This document shows, piece after piece, positions 51,399 to 61,349 of a stretch of DNA of 64,000 nt. The notes beneath the pieces are model-generated. The model saw nothing but the letters and a program-made list of their open reading frames with translations. It made no database searches and was not told the origin of the DNA. Position numbers and translations under genes: made by a program. Origin of the DNA: an uncultured Cyclobacteriaceae bacterium (GTDB lineage Bacteria > Bacteroidota > Bacteroidia > Cytophagales > Cyclobacteriaceae); contig CAKZRQ010000015.1 in NCBI GenBank assembly GCA_937146645.1, positions 217,750 through 281,749 on the forward strand. Direction: 5' to 3'. Within the stretch, counting starts at the first letter, position 1. Each line of letters starts with the position of its first letter.

Positions 51399-54191
51399 AT
51401 GAAGAGTAGAGTAAGCCTTTCAATCCTTTTATTCCTATTGAGTTTAGGAGGATTTGCCCAAGTCGTTACAGAGCCTGTAATAGCTCGTGCGGATCAACCA
51501 TTAGTCATTACTTATGATGCTTCCAAGGGAACTACAGGACTGAATGATTGTAATTGCGACGTATATATTCACATTGGTGCAGTTACCGAAAGTGCTGAAT
51601 CTACGACCTGGTCCATAGTTCCTTTCGCATGGGGCACTGAGGATCCTAATGCACTCATGACCAAGGTGAATGGAGAAGATAATCTTTACACCTTTGAGCT
51701 TACTCCGAATGAGTTTTTTGATAATCCTAATGGTCTAACCATTTACAGACTTGGCCTAGTCTTTAGAAATGGCGATGGAAGCCTGGAAGGAAAGACTGAC
51801 GCCAATGGAGATATTTTTGTGGATCTCGCCCAAGGATTCGCAGTAACATTTACCGAACCAAGCTCTGGTCGGGTTTCTCTTGATCAAGGAGAAGAATTCG
51901 AATTTAAGGCAGAATCTTCTGAAGCAGCCACCATCTCATTCCTTCTGGAAGGGGAGGAAGTTAAGAAAGAAGAGAATGTGACTACATCTTCCTACTTATA
52001 CACTGCTGAAGGCTCAGGTACTTTTGAGCTTGAAGTCAGGGCAGAGAAAGATGGAGCGAGCGATTCTGAAATTGCTCAGATTGAAGTTTTTGCTCCATCC
52101 GAAGTAGCTCCACTACCTAATGGCGCAAGATTAGGAATAAACTATATATCGGATACTCAGGTGATTTTGGCCTTGAATGCTCCAGGCAAAAAACTAGTCG
52201 AAGTCCTTGGTGACTTTAATGATTGGGAGAGACTTCCGGAGTATCAAATGAAAAGAACTCCTGATGGAGAAATCTTTTGGCTACAGATTGATAATCTTGA
52301 ACCAAAGAAGGAGTACATATTTCAATATCTGGTAGACGGTGCCATTCGGATTGGTGATCCATATGCTGAAAAAACTTCAGACCCGGATCATGACCAGGAA
52401 ATAATTGATCAGGGCAGGTATCCAGGACTATTACCCTACCCAGCTGGAAAAGCTATTTATCAGGCTACATACCTTCAAACAGCTCAGGATGAGTATGAAT
52501 GGAAGAATCTAAATTACGAGAGACCTGATCCCGAAGACCTTGTAGTCTACGAGCTATTGGTTAGAGACTTCGATGACAGAAGAACTTACAAAGCCGTGAC
52601 AGAACGGCTTGATTACCTAAAGGATTTAGGAGTCAACGCCATCGAATTGATGCCAGTCAATGAATTCGAAGGAAATATTTCATGGGGTTATAATCCTTCC
52701 TTCTTCTTTGCACCAGATAAATACTATGGGACTGAAGATGATCTCAAAGAGCTCATCGATGAGGCGCATGGAAAAGGAATTATGATCATTGTAGACATGG
52801 TTTTGAACCATGCTTTTGGCCAAAATCCAATGGTCAGATTGTACAATGACGGTGACTTTGGCGCACCTACGGACGATAATCCATGGTTTAACCGGGTGGC
52901 AAAGCATCCATTTAATGTCGGTTATGACTTCAACCATGAAAGCGAGCTTACAAAAGCTTTTGTGGATTCTGTGAACAACTATTGGCTGACCGAATATAAA
53001 ATAGATGGTTTCAGATTCGATTTGAGCAAAGGATTTACCCAGGTGAACACTGGAAACGATGTGGGGCTTTGGTCACAATACGACCCTTCGAGAATAGCAA
53101 TATGGAAGGGAATTTACGATCGGATTAAGGCGAATCATCCTGAGGCATACATTATTCTTGAGCACCTTTCTGAGAATTCAGAAGAGCAGGAATTAGCCAA
53201 TTATGGGTTGATGTTCTGGGGGAATATGAATTTTGATTTCCGGGAAATCGCTAAAGGAGAAAATCGTGATATTGGCTGGTCCTATTACGGAAACAGGGGC
53301 TGGCAGGACCCTAATCTCGTTTCTTATATGGAGAGTCATGATGAGGAGAGAGTGATGTGGGAGTCAGTGAACTTTGGAGCAGTGTCCCCAATTAACATAA
53401 GGCAGCTGGAGAATGCAGTTAATAGAAACCAACTTGCTACAGCCTTCTACTTTGCCGTTCCGGGTCCAAAAATGCTTTGGCAGTTCGGTGAGTTTGGGTA
53501 CGATGAGGAGCTCAATAATGATCGTTTGGGTATAAAACCAACCCGATGGGAATATTTGGATGATCCAGAGCGGATGCGATTATTCAAGCTTTATCAGGAA
53601 ATGATAAAGTTAAAATTAGAGTATTCTGCCTTTAAGAATCCGGATAATACTACACTTACGCTCAGCAGCCCCATTAAAACCGTCATCCTCGAAGATGAGA
53701 CTATGGATGTGGTTTTGCATGGAAATTTTGGATTGAATAGTGCTACGAATATTCCTGTGGCTTTTCCAAGTACCGGAACCTGGTATAACTACTTCACCGG
53801 AGAGGAATTCGAAGTAACGAGTACAACCATGAACCTGGATTTCAGACCATCAGAGTTTGTTCTTTTTACCAGTGAGAAATTGCCGACACCAGATCCTGAT
53901 ATTATTCAGGAAGATTATATCACAGACATTCCTGAGGAAGTGATCCCGGAAGGGGAGTTTAGAGTTTTTCCAAACCCAACTCAGGCCCGACTTTATATTG
54001 AGCTCCCGATTGAAATGCAAGGCAGCAATTATCGGATCATCGATATGAAGGGACAAGTGATGAAGGAAGCTGGGTCTCAATTCGGAGGAGAGATTTTAGA
54101 ATTGGATGTAAGTAATTTTAATGCGGGTATTTATATCTTTGAAGCTTATGACAATAAGCGTGTTTTGATCAAACGCTTCATTAAGATTTAA
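51399..54191 (+). CDS. secreted GH13 alpha-amylase with T9SS sorting domain
   Basis: A 930-residue surface enzyme. The signal peptide ends GGFAQ. Two N-terminal beta-sandwich domains follow (about 22-150 and 155-235), then a CBM48-like E-set domain (EVLGDFNDWERLPEYQM, about 250-320). The GH13 barrel has DMVLNH (Asp466), nucleophile Asp541 in GFRFDLSKG, acid/base Glu588 in ILEHLSE, and Asp648 in MESHDEE. The C-terminus is a T9SS type A domain (FRVFPNPTQARLYIELPIE). It cuts starch-like glucans outside the cell. The aldolase gene follows after 11 nt. Confidence 0.92.
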   Translation: MKSRVSLSILLFLLSLGGFAQVVTEPVIARADQPLVITYDASKGTTGLNDCNCDVYIHIGAVTESAESTTWSIVPFAWGTEDPNALMTKVNGEDNLYTFELTPNEFFDNPNGLTIYRLGLVFRNGDGSLEGKTDANGDIFVDLAQGFAVTFTEPSSGRVSLDQGEEFEFKAESSEAATISFLLEGEEVKKEENVTTSSYLYTAEGSGTFELEVRAEKDGASDSEIAQIEVFAPSEVAPLPNGARLGINYISDTQVILALNAPGKKLVEVLGDFNDWERLPEYQMKRTPDGEIFWLQIDNLEPKKEYIFQYLVDGAIRIGDPYAEKTSDPDHDQEIIDQGRYPGLLPYPAGKAIYQATYLQTAQDEYEWKNLNYERPDPEDLVVYELLVRDFDDRRTYKAVTERLDYLKDLGVNAIELMPVNEFEGNISWGYNPSFFFAPDKYYGTEDDLKELIDEAHGKGIMIIVDMVLNHAFGQNPMVRLYNDGDFGAPTDDNPWFNRVAKHPFNVGYDFNHESELTKAFVDSVNNYWLTEYKIDGFRFDLSKGFTQVNTGNDVGLWSQYDPSRIAIWKGIYDRIKANHPEAYIILEHLSENSEEQELANYGLMFWGNMNFDFREIAKGENRDIGWSYYGNRGWQDPNLVSYMESHDEERVMWESVNFGAVSPINIRQLENAVNRNQLATAFYFAVPGPKMLWQFGEFGYDEELNNDRLGIKPTRWEYLDDPERMRLFKLYQEMIKLKLEYSAFKNPDNTTLTLSSPIKTVILEDETMDVVLHGNFGLNSATNIPVAFPSTGTWYNYFTGEEFEVTSTTMNLDFRPSEFVLFTSEKLPTPDPDIIQEDYITDIPEEVIPEGEFRVFPNPTQARLYIELPIEMQGSNYRIIDMKGQVMKEAGSQFGGEILELDVSNFNAGIYIFEAYDNKRVLIKRFIKI

Positions 54192-54202
54192 ACCTATCAA
54201 TT

Positions 54203-55264
54203 ATGAAATTCAAACCAGGAGTAAAGTACGGTGAGGAGCTTAGAGATCTCTATGCTTACGCCAAGGAAAATGAGTTTGCGATGCCAGCAGTTAATGTCAT
54301 CGGAACCAGCGCAGTGAATTCCGTTTTGGAAACAGCCAAGAAGGTGAATTCTCCTGTAATTATTCAATTTTCCAATGGTGGAGCTCAATTTTTTGCTGGT
54401 AAATCTTTACCAAACGATAAACAACAAGCCAGTATCGCAGGAGGTATTTCTGGCGCTCATCATGTACATCAGATGGCTGAAGCCTACGGTGTGCCTGTAA
54501 TCCTGCATACAGATCATGCAGCTAAGAAATTGTTGCCCTGGATCGATGGATTGCTTGAAGCTGGAAAAGCGTATCACGCTGCCAATGGCAGACCACTGTA
54601 TAGTTCTCATATGTTGGATCTTTCCGAAGAGCCTTTGAACGAAAATGTGGAAATTTCATGTGAGTATTTCAAGGAATTTGAGAAGCTAGACATGGCCATT
54701 GAGATAGAACTTGGAGTGACTGGTGGTGAAGAAGACGGAGTGGATAACACAGATGTGGATTCTTCAAAACTTTATACTCAGCCAGAAGAAGTGGCATATG
54801 CCTATGAGCATTTGAAGGAAATTGGAGATTTATTCACTATTGCAGCAGCTTTTGGTAATGTTCATGGTGTTTATAAGCCGGGAAATGTAGAGCTTAAGCC
54901 GATAATTCTTAAAAACTCTCAGGATTACATTAATGAGAAATATGGAACCAGCGGCAAACCGTTGAATTTTGTATTCCATGGGGGATCAGGGTCTTCAGTA
55001 GAAGAAATCCGAGAAGCCAATAGCTATGGTTCTATTAAAATGAATATTGATACGGACTTACAGTGGGCATTCTGGGAAGGAGTTTTGAATAATTATAAGA
55101 ACAATGAAGACTTCCTTCAAACGCAATTGGGTAATCCAAATGGACCAGACAGTCCTAATAAGAAATATTATGACCCAAGAAATTGGCTTCGCAAGGGAGA
55201 AGAAAGTTTTGTGAAGCGGCTTGAAACGGCTTTCGATATGTTGAATGCTGTGAATAGAAATTAA
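54203..55264 (+). CDS. fbaA: class II fructose-bisphosphate aldolase
   Basis: A 353-residue zinc-dependent aldolase of class IIA. HTDHAAKKLLPWIDGLL holds the catalytic Asp and a zinc His, EIELGVTGGEEDGVDN is the characteristic class IIA loop, VHGVYKPGNVEL supplies a second zinc His, and FHGGSGSS with NIDTDLQWAFWEGV binds the phosphate. It converts fructose-1,6-bisphosphate to triose phosphates. It is 11 nt downstream of the amylase gene, so both may share a transcript, ending at the terminator at 55282. Confidence 0.95.
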   Translation: MKFKPGVKYGEELRDLYAYAKENEFAMPAVNVIGTSAVNSVLETAKKVNSPVIIQFSNGGAQFFAGKSLPNDKQQASIAGGISGAHHVHQMAEAYGVPVILHTDHAAKKLLPWIDGLLEAGKAYHAANGRPLYSSHMLDLSEEPLNENVEISCEYFKEFEKLDMAIEIELGVTGGEEDGVDNTDVDSSKLYTQPEEVAYAYEHLKEIGDLFTIAAAFGNVHGVYKPGNVELKPIILKNSQDYINEKYGTSGKPLNFVFHGGSGSSVEEIREANSYGSIKMNIDTDLQWAFWEGVLNNYKNNEDFLQTQLGNPNGPDSPNKKYYDPRNWLRKGEESFVKRLETAFDMLNAVNRN

Positions 55265-55281
55265 ATTTATTACCTGAACGG

Positions 55282-55307
55282 AAAAAGCCACATTGAGTGG
55301 CTTTTTT
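55282..55307 (+). terminator. rho-independent terminator after aldolase gene
   Basis: AAAAAGCCAC, loop ATTGA, GTGGCTTTTTT. Perfect stem, works in both directions. Confidence 0.9.
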
Positions 55308-55346
55308 CATTTAGGAGGAATGGTAAGGACTAAGATTGATGCATGA

Positions 55347-56918
55347 ATGAAGATTTCAGAAATTTACCTTGTCGGTACACTTATGGCTGGCTTTATTGCT
55401 TGTGCCGCACCTGAAAATCAATTAGAGAAAAATATAGTGACCAACGCCTCACAAAACTACTGGCCTGATGCTGGAATTACCTACGAGATTTTTATCCAAT
55501 CCTTTAATGACTCTAACGGAGATGGTATAGGTGATTTTAATGGTGTTACTGAGAAGCTTGATTATGTACAAGAGCTTGGGGCCAATGCTATTTGGTTTAT
55601 GCCTATTATGAAGTCACCCACCTACCATAAGTACGATGTTACGGATTATAAGTCCGTTCATCCAGATTATGGTACCATGGAAGACTTTAAAAATCTTTTA
55701 GATGAGGCCCATAAAAGGGGGCTTAAAATTGTGATTGATATGATTATTAATCATACCAGTGATAAGCATCCATGGTTTGTGGAGTCAAAAAAGGGTCGAA
55801 ATAATCCATATCGAGACTACTATGTTTGGGCTCAGAAGGATACCATAGCCGACTTTCTTGATAAAAAGATAATCACACTCGATTCGGATAACATCCGTCA
55901 GTGGCATGATCCGGGACTTGGTGAGGATTTCTACTATGGTTTCTTCTGGGGAGGGATGCCGGACTTAAATTTCGACAACCCAAAGGTTAGAGAAGAGATT
56001 TATGAAATAGGTAGGTTTTGGCTTGAGGAAGTAGGAGTGGATGGTTTTAGGCTGGATGCCGCTAAACATATTTATCCTGATGACAGGCCGATTGATAATC
56101 ACGAGTTTTGGAAGGAGTTCAGAGCTAAAATGGAAGAGATCAAACCAGATATATATCTGGTGGGAGAGGTGTATGACAAAAAGGAAGTGGTGGCTCCTTA
56201 TTTACCCGGGCTCCCAGCCCTTTTCAACTTCGATTTTCATTATACGCTAATTGACGCTTTGAATAATCAGGATGGCATGCTTTTACCTAAAAAGCTGAAG
56301 GAAATCCTAAACTTCTATCAAGGTATCACGCCATCATTTATCGATGCGACTATTTCTTCTAATCATGATCAGCCGAGGCTATTGAATGAACTTGGTTCGG
56401 CCCCGGCGGTTTATAAGCAGGCTAGTGCTGTGCTTCTAACCATGCCTGGTGCTCCTTATCTCTATTATGGAGAGGAAATTGGAATGCTTGGATTGAAGCC
56501 GGATGAGAATATTCGAGAGCCTTTCCTTTGGGATGAACAGGGAAAGGACACTGGAAGGGCTTCATGGATTGATCCCGAATATTCGACGGATGAAACAGTG
56601 ACTCCCTTGGCTCTTCAGAGAAACAATCCAGATAGTTACTTCAACCATTACAAGACTTTGATCGCCCTTCGGAATTCAACCCCAGCGCTCTCTATTGGTG
56701 ATTTAGAGCTCTTCGAGCAAAGCTTTCCTGAGGTCATAATGGCTTATTCCAGAAACCTTGATGGAGGTCAACTAGCCGTTTTCCATAATTTGGGTAAGGA
56801 AGAGGTTGAGATCGAAATCCCTCAGGGATTTAGCCAAAGTATTTATCAGCTAGGAGATGCGACTCTAGAGGGTTCTTCATTAAAACTTGGAGCAAATGCT
56901 TCCATAATTCTGGAGTAG
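55347..56918 (+). CDS. GH13 alpha-amylase-family lipoprotein
   Basis: A 523-residue lipoprotein glycosidase (signal GFIACAAPEN, Cys19). GH13 motifs: DMIINH, nucleophile Asp237 in GFRLDAAKH, acid/base Glu274 in LVGEVYD and Asp341 in SSNHDQPRL. The opening GITYEIFIQSFNDSNGDGIGDFNGV and a C-terminal all-beta domain are typical of maltodextrin-hydrolysing enzymes and oligo-1,6-glucosidases. It probably acts in the periplasm on oligomers made by the surface amylase. Confidence 0.92.
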   Translation: MKISEIYLVGTLMAGFIACAAPENQLEKNIVTNASQNYWPDAGITYEIFIQSFNDSNGDGIGDFNGVTEKLDYVQELGANAIWFMPIMKSPTYHKYDVTDYKSVHPDYGTMEDFKNLLDEAHKRGLKIVIDMIINHTSDKHPWFVESKKGRNNPYRDYYVWAQKDTIADFLDKKIITLDSDNIRQWHDPGLGEDFYYGFFWGGMPDLNFDNPKVREEIYEIGRFWLEEVGVDGFRLDAAKHIYPDDRPIDNHEFWKEFRAKMEEIKPDIYLVGEVYDKKEVVAPYLPGLPALFNFDFHYTLIDALNNQDGMLLPKKLKEILNFYQGITPSFIDATISSNHDQPRLLNELGSAPAVYKQASAVLLTMPGAPYLYYGEEIGMLGLKPDENIREPFLWDEQGKDTGRASWIDPEYSTDETVTPLALQRNNPDSYFNHYKTLIALRNSTPALSIGDLELFEQSFPEVIMAYSRNLDGGQLAVFHNLGKEEVEIEIPQGFSQSIYQLGDATLEGSSLKLGANASIILE

Positions 56919-56940
56919 AAATTCCTGGAGGAGAAGATTC

Positions 56941-56982
56941 TAAGCCGAAAAGGATTACTGCTTTCCTTTTCGGCTTTTTTTT
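56941..56982 (+). terminator. rho-independent terminator of GH13 lipoprotein gene
   Basis: AAGCCGAAAAGG, an 11-nt loop, CCTTTTCGGCTT, then T run. Perfect 12-bp stem. Confidence 0.92.
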
Positions 56983-57083
56983 ATCCAGCTGTAAATCAGA
57001 TCGATGAAGATAATTGCCACGATGATGGCAATTACAATGGTGACAGGGTGCAAGGGAAGGACCGTTTGGTAATTTTTAGGCAA
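56955..57083 (-). CDS. possible 42-residue single-helix membrane protein
   Basis: Starting with TTG at 57083, the frame encodes a short N-terminus, one unbroken hydrophobic stretch (VTIVIAIIVAIIFIDLIYSW) and a basic tail (IKKSRKGKQ), which fits the inside-positive rule for a small bitopic protein. The stop falls within the terminator stem of the opposite strand. There is no ATG start and no clear ribosome binding site. The hydrophobic run is suggestive but may be chance. Confidence 0.3.
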   Translation of the reverse strand: MPKNYQTVLPLHPVTIVIAIIVAIIFIDLIYSWIKKSRKGKQ

Positions 57084-57193
57084 TAATAACTTAACATTAA
57101 CTTCATATACAAAAAAAGTGTGTTAAGAATTTGCCCATTCCTAAAAACTTAACATTAAAAATTTAGGTAGTCCAGTTCAGATTTATCTCAACA

Positions 57194-57220
57194 TAAAAAA
57201 AGCCTCAATAAATGAGGCTT
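57194..57220 (-). terminator. rho-independent terminator after pfkA
   Basis: Minus strand: AGCCTCA, loop TTTAT, TGAGGCT, then TTTTTT. It lies 21 nt after the pfkA stop. Confidence 0.88.
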
Positions 57221-57241
57221 CGTTTGATAAGATTTCTCCAG

Positions 57242-58228
57242 TTAAGTGGATAGTATTTTCGCAATTCGAAAGTCGTCTTCATCAACGGCTTTGTCATCTA
57301 CGATGGCTCTTTTGATCGGAGTGTAAACCACCTTATTATTTATAATTCCTGTCATCACATCGTACTTGCCTGCAAGCAAACCTTCAACGGCCATCACGCC
57401 AAGTTTTGAAGCGAGTAATCGATCATAAGAAGAAGGAGCTCCACCTCTCTGTAAGTGCCCAAGAATGGTCACCTTGGTATCGTAATAAGGTAGGAACTTT
57501 TGGACTTTTCTGGCGATTTCTGCCGCTCCACCACTTTTACCTCCTTCAGCTACAATCACAATATTCGAAGTCTTTTTTCTCTTTCTACGAGCTTTGAGCT
57601 TTTCAACCAAATCCTCAATCTGCATCTTCTTTTCCGGAATCAGAATAGCAGCGGCTGCACTTCCGATTCCAGCGTTTATGGCAATAAAGCCAGCATCCCG
57701 GCCCATTACCTCAACGAAGAACAATCGATCATGAGAAGTAGCTGTATCTCGAATTTTGTCAATAGCCTCAATGGCTGTATTACAAGCAGTATCAAAACCG
57801 ATGGTGAGATCAGTTCCCGAAAGGTCATTGTCAATCGTCCCTGGTAGTCCGATTGCAGGAATCCCATGCTCCTTATAAAACAAGTGTGCTCCAGTTAATG
57901 AACCATCACCACCAATTACAATGAGAGCATCGATTCCATGAGATTTCAAATTGTCGAAAGCCTTTTGGCGACCCTCTTTAGTTCGAAATTCATCACTCCT
58001 CGCAGATTTCAGGAAGGTTCCGCCTCTTTCCAGGATATGCCCGATATGACCAGAGTCTAATTTTTCGATATCATTACTGATCATACCTTCGTATCCTCGG
58101 TAGATACCGAACATCTCGATATCATAATAGAATCCCGCCCGAACGGCAGCTCGGATAGCTGCATTCATTCCGGGAGAATCCCCTCCAGAGGTCAGTACAC
58201 CAATTTTTTTAATTGTCTTTATTTCCAT
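57242..58228 (-). CDS. pfkA: ATP-dependent 6-phosphofructokinase
   Basis: A 328-residue phosphofructokinase. [21 protein letters not shown] is the first ATP-binding loop. The GGDGSLTGA segment keeps the glycine typical of ATP-dependent rather than pyrophosphate-dependent enzymes. The catalytic segment is [21 protein letters not shown], and [12 protein letters not shown] and [14 protein letters not shown] bind fructose-6-phosphate. Its first 20 nt overlap the 3' end of mgsA, so translation of the two is linked. Confidence 0.96.
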   Translation of the reverse strand: MEIKTIKKIGVLTSGGDSPGMNAAIRAAVRAGFYYDIEMFGIYRGYEGMISNDIEKLDSGHIGHILERGGTFLKSARSDEFRTKEGRQKAFDNLKSHGIDALIVIGGDGSLTGAHLFYKEHGIPAIGLPGTIDNDLSGTDLTIGFDTACNTAIEAIDKIRDTATSHDRLFFVEVMGRDAGFIAINAGIGSAAAAILIPEKKMQIEDLVEKLKARRKRKKTSNIVIVAEGGKSGGAAEIARKVQKFLPYYDTKVTILGHLQRGGAPSSYDRLLASKLGVMAVEGLLAGKYDVMTGIINNKVVYTPIKRAIVDDKAVDEDDFRIAKILST

Positions 58229-58601
58229 CTAAGGTGTTAGTAAGGGCTTTAAACATTAAATCAGCGGATGCTGGATTGGTAGCCAACGGAATATTGTGAA
58301 CATCACAAATCCTCATAAGCATTTGCACATCTGGTTCATGTGGATGCTTGTCTAAAGGATCTCTGAAGAAAATCACCATTCCCAACTCACTTTGCGCAGC
58401 CATAGCAGCAATCTGAGCATCCCCACCTAAAGGACCTGATAACATCTTATTTACTCGAAAACCTGATTTCTCGATATGAGAACCTGTGGTACCAGTGGCC
58501 ACCAGCTCAATATCCGTCCTGCTCAGTTCATCTTTAAAACCGCTCAGAAAATGGACCATATCGGCTTTTTTGCCATCGTGGGCGATGAGGGCAATCTTCA
58601 T
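58209..58601 (-). CDS. mgsA: methylglyoxal synthase
   Basis: About 130 residues from ATG 58601 ([12 protein letters not shown]). Family motifs are [23 protein letters not shown] with the catalytic Asp, [14 protein letters not shown] and a C-terminal [14 protein letters not shown]. It turns dihydroxyacetone phosphate into methylglyoxal, a bypass that relieves sugar phosphate build-up. The 3' end overlaps pfkA by 20 nt. A TAACTTTG -7 box lies 24 nt before the start. Confidence 0.95.
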   Translation of the reverse strand: MKIALIAHDGKKADMVHFLSGFKDELSRTDIELVATGTTGSHIEKSGFRVNKMLSGPLGGDAQIAAMAAQSELGMVIFFRDPLDKHPHEPDVQMLMRICDVHNIPLATNPASADLMFKALTNTLDGNKDN

Positions 58602-58624
58602 AAATAGGTTCAATAGGTTGCGCT

Positions 58625-58632
58625 CAAAGTTA
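58625..58632 (-). promoter_or_regulatory. -7 box TAACTTTG of mgsA-pfkA
   Basis: Minus strand TAACTTTG matches the TAnnTTTG consensus and lies 24 nt before the mgsA start. The -33 element is not obvious. Confidence 0.55.
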
Positions 58633-58706
58633 GAAAAAATTCCCTTTGTACTATGGACCTAAGGTTAATTCTAATTTAAGTCTGAAAGCTTCTTAGAATA
58701 AATCTT

Positions 58707-60767
58707 CTAAGAGGCCAGATTTTCAAGCATCAGAAGAAAAGTGTAATCCAGTGATAATTCCCGCAGTGCATTAAATCTACCAGAAGCACCTCCATGACCC
58801 GCTTCCATATTGGTTTGTAGAAGTAAGAGGTTTTTATCCTTTTTCAGCTCCCTAAGCTTTGCCACCCATTTGGTAGGTTCCCAATACTGAACCTGACTGT
58901 CATGGAGTCCCGATGTCACCAGAAGATTGGGGTATTCCTTTTCTTTGACCTGGTCATAAGGAGAGTAAGAGAGCATGTAGTCATAGAATTCTTTATCCTT
59001 TGGGTTACCCCACTCCTTAAATTCGCCCGTGGTCAATGGTATACTTTCATCTAGCATAGTGGTCACCACATCCACGAAAGGAACATTGGCGACCATACCA
59101 TTAAAAAGAGCGGGAGCTTCATTCATCACCGCTCCGATTAACAATCCGCCTGCACTTCCTCCCTGAGCATAGAGGTGCTCTGAACTCGTGAAATCTTCTT
59201 TGATAAGATGTTCAGCACAAGCAATAAAATCAGTGAATGTATTCTTCTTTTTTAGCAATTTTCCATCCTCATACCATGCTCTTCCCAAATCTTCACCACC
59301 CCTAATGTGGGCAATGGCATACACAAAACCTCGGTCCAATAAGCTTAATCGGCTGGAAGAGAAATATACATCCATACTGAAACCATAGGATCCATATGCG
59401 TAAAGCAAGAGAGGGTTTGAACCGTCTTTCTTGAATTCTGATTTCTTATAAACCAAAGAAATTGGAACCTCGACACCATCATGAGACTTGGCCCAAACCC
59501 GCTCAGAGTGATATGCTGAAGAATCATATCCACCGATTATCTCCTGCTGCTTGAGCAAAGTCCTTTTCTCAGAAATCGGATCGAATTCATAGGTGCTTGC
59601 CGGCGTAGTCAAGGAATTATAGCCAAATCGGAAGGTCTTGCTTTCAAACTCAGGATTATTGCCAATCCAGGCAGAATACGTGTCTTCAGGAAATATTAGT
59701 TGCTTTGAGCCGCTCTCATCCCAAAAATGGATGTGAAGTTCAGTTAGTCCATTGGACCTTTCTTCGGTTACAAAGTAATCTGAAAAGAGGTCAAAATTCT
59801 CGAATAAGACTTCAGCTCTATGGGGAATCACATCCTCCCAATTCTCCTTCGCGGCATTTTCAATTGGAGCTTTAACCATCTTGAAATTCTTGGCCCCATT
59901 GGCATTCGTTCGGATCCAGAAGTAATCTCCGAATTGGTCAGCAGCATATTCTAAATCATCCTCTCGTGTTTGGATAAGCTTGAAATCGCCTTGAGGATTT
60001 GAGGAATCCAGAAATCGTATTTCAGACGAAATAGTGCTTTGAGAGTGGATCAGGATGTATTCCATAGATTTTGTTCGATGAACTCCACAAGTGAATTCTT
60101 CATCCTTCTCCTCATATATTAATTTATCCTCAGCGGGATCGGTACCCAAAATATGAAGGAATACCTGGTGTGATCGGAGAGTTTGGGCATCTTGCTTGGT
60201 GTAGAAAATGCTTTTATTATCAGTGGCCCAAGCGATATTTCCAGTGATTTCTGGAATGGTTTCGAACACAAGTTTGCCTGTTGACAAGTCTTTGAAGTAA
60301 AGCGTATAAATTCGTCTGCCTACTTCATCTGCTGCGTAAGCCAGGATGTTTTGATTGGAGCTTGTACTCGCCGCTCCAACTTGATAGAAACTTTTTCCTT
60401 CAGCCAGAGCATTCACATCAAGAATAATCTCTTCCTCGGCCTCAAGACTTTCTTTCTTCCTGCAGTAAAGCGGATATTGGCTTCCTTCCTCAAATCTGGT
60501 GTACCAGAAATAGCCTGATTTAAAGAAAGGAACACTTTGATCATCCTCCTTTATCCGGGACTTCATTTCCTGAAATAATGCCTCCTGAAACTTCTTGTGT
60601 GGCTCCATCACTGATTCCAGATATTCATTTTCAGAATTCAGATAGTCTATTACCTCAGGATTTTCTCTGTCCCGCATCCAGTAGTAATTATCGATGCGCT
60701 CATGTCCATGTTCCGAATGACGATAAGGGTATTTCTTTGCTACGGGTGATCTCATTTCTCCTTTCAT
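58707..60767 (-). CDS. S9-family oligopeptidase B
   Basis: A 686-residue prolyl-oligopeptidase-type peptidase without a signal peptide. The N-terminal seven-blade propeller (about 70-400) is followed by the alpha/beta-hydrolase domain: nucleophile Ser538 in GGSAGG, Asp623 in GLHDSQVQYWEP and His658 in EAGHGGASGRF. VAKKYPYRHSEHGHERIDNYYWMRD at the start is the oligopeptidase B (PtrB) pattern, which cleaves after basic residues. All three catalytic residues are present. Confidence 0.93.
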   Translation of the reverse strand: MKGEMRSPVAKKYPYRHSEHGHERIDNYYWMRDRENPEVIDYLNSENEYLESVMEPHKKFQEALFQEMKSRIKEDDQSVPFFKSGYFWYTRFEEGSQYPLYCRKKESLEAEEEIILDVNALAEGKSFYQVGAASTSSNQNILAYAADEVGRRIYTLYFKDLSTGKLVFETIPEITGNIAWATDNKSIFYTKQDAQTLRSHQVFLHILGTDPAEDKLIYEEKDEEFTCGVHRTKSMEYILIHSQSTISSEIRFLDSSNPQGDFKLIQTREDDLEYAADQFGDYFWIRTNANGAKNFKMVKAPIENAAKENWEDVIPHRAEVLFENFDLFSDYFVTEERSNGLTELHIHFWDESGSKQLIFPEDTYSAWIGNNPEFESKTFRFGYNSLTTPASTYEFDPISEKRTLLKQQEIIGGYDSSAYHSERVWAKSHDGVEVPISLVYKKSEFKKDGSNPLLLYAYGSYGFSMDVYFSSSRLSLLDRGFVYAIAHIRGGEDLGRAWYEDGKLLKKKNTFTDFIACAEHLIKEDFTSSEHLYAQGGSAGGLLIGAVMNEAPALFNGMVANVPFVDVVTTMLDESIPLTTGEFKEWGNPKDKEFYDYMLSYSPYDQVKEKEYPNLLVTSGLHDSQVQYWEPTKWVAKLRELKKDKNLLLLQTNMEAGHGGASGRFNALRELSLDYTFLLMLENLAS

Positions 60768-60907
60768 GCTGCAATGATACAGTGTTTCGGAAATTTTTGA
60801 TTCAATTTTTTCTATTAGGTGAGGATCAAAAATTATGAATTCAGAAAATAAGATTGCTATCTTAAATCAAAATCCTGTTTAATCAACCATCAATTAACTT
60901 AACGCTT

Positions 60908-61321
60908 ATGGGAATGCTAAAAGAATTTAAAGAGTTTGCCATGAAAGGCAATGTGGTCGATTTGGCCGTTGCCGTGATCATTGGAGGTGCTTTTGGAAAA
61001 ATTGTTGCCTCCTTCGTCAAAGATGTTGTTATGCCTCCGATAGGGCTTCTTCTGGGAGGGGTGAACTTCACAGAATTGAAATACATTCTTAAACCTGAAG
61101 AAATAAATGATGCCGGTGAAACCATTTCAGCGGTAGCGATTAATTACGGTCTATTTATTCAGAATGTGGTGGACTTCGTCATCGTGGCGTTTGTTATTTT
61201 CCTTGCCATTAAAGGCATCAATGCTTCAAAGAAAAAGGAGGAAGCTCAGCCGGCACCGCCACCAGCACCTCCAAAGTCTGAAGTTCTTTTGGAGGAAATA
61301 AGAGATTTACTCAAGAAATAA
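60908..61321 (+). CDS. mscL: large-conductance mechanosensitive channel
   Basis: A 137-residue MscL. The N-terminal amphipathic helix ([50 protein letters not shown]) and first membrane helix are canonical. A periplasmic loop and the second helix ([16 protein letters not shown]) follow, then a cytoplasmic tail with [10 protein letters not shown] and a coiled C-terminal bundle ([11 protein letters not shown]). It opens on hypo-osmotic shock. Confidence 0.95.
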   Translation: MGMLKEFKEFAMKGNVVDLAVAVIIGGAFGKIVASFVKDVVMPPIGLLLGGVNFTELKYILKPEEINDAGETISAVAINYGLFIQNVVDFVIVAFVIFLAIKGINASKKKEEAQPAPPPAPPKSEVLLEEIRDLLKK

Positions 61322-61349
61322 AAAAAGAGCAGCTTTGCTGCTCTTTTTT
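61321..61349. terminator. bidirectional terminator between mscL and Spy-like gene
   Basis: AAAAAAGAGCAGC, loop TTT, GCTGCTCTTTTTT. A perfect stem with T runs on both strands, touching the stop codons of both convergent genes. Confidence 0.92.

Larger units (their letters stand above)
56919..57241. other. 323-nt spacer between GH13 and pfkA genes
   Basis: This region holds two convergent terminators (56941-56982 on plus, 57194-57220 on minus) and one small, low-confidence minus-strand ORF (56955-57083). The remainder is AT-rich with two near-identical AACTTAACATTAA segments (57089-57101 and 57147-57159), spaced by 58 nt. No RNA gene is recognised. Confidence 0.6.
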
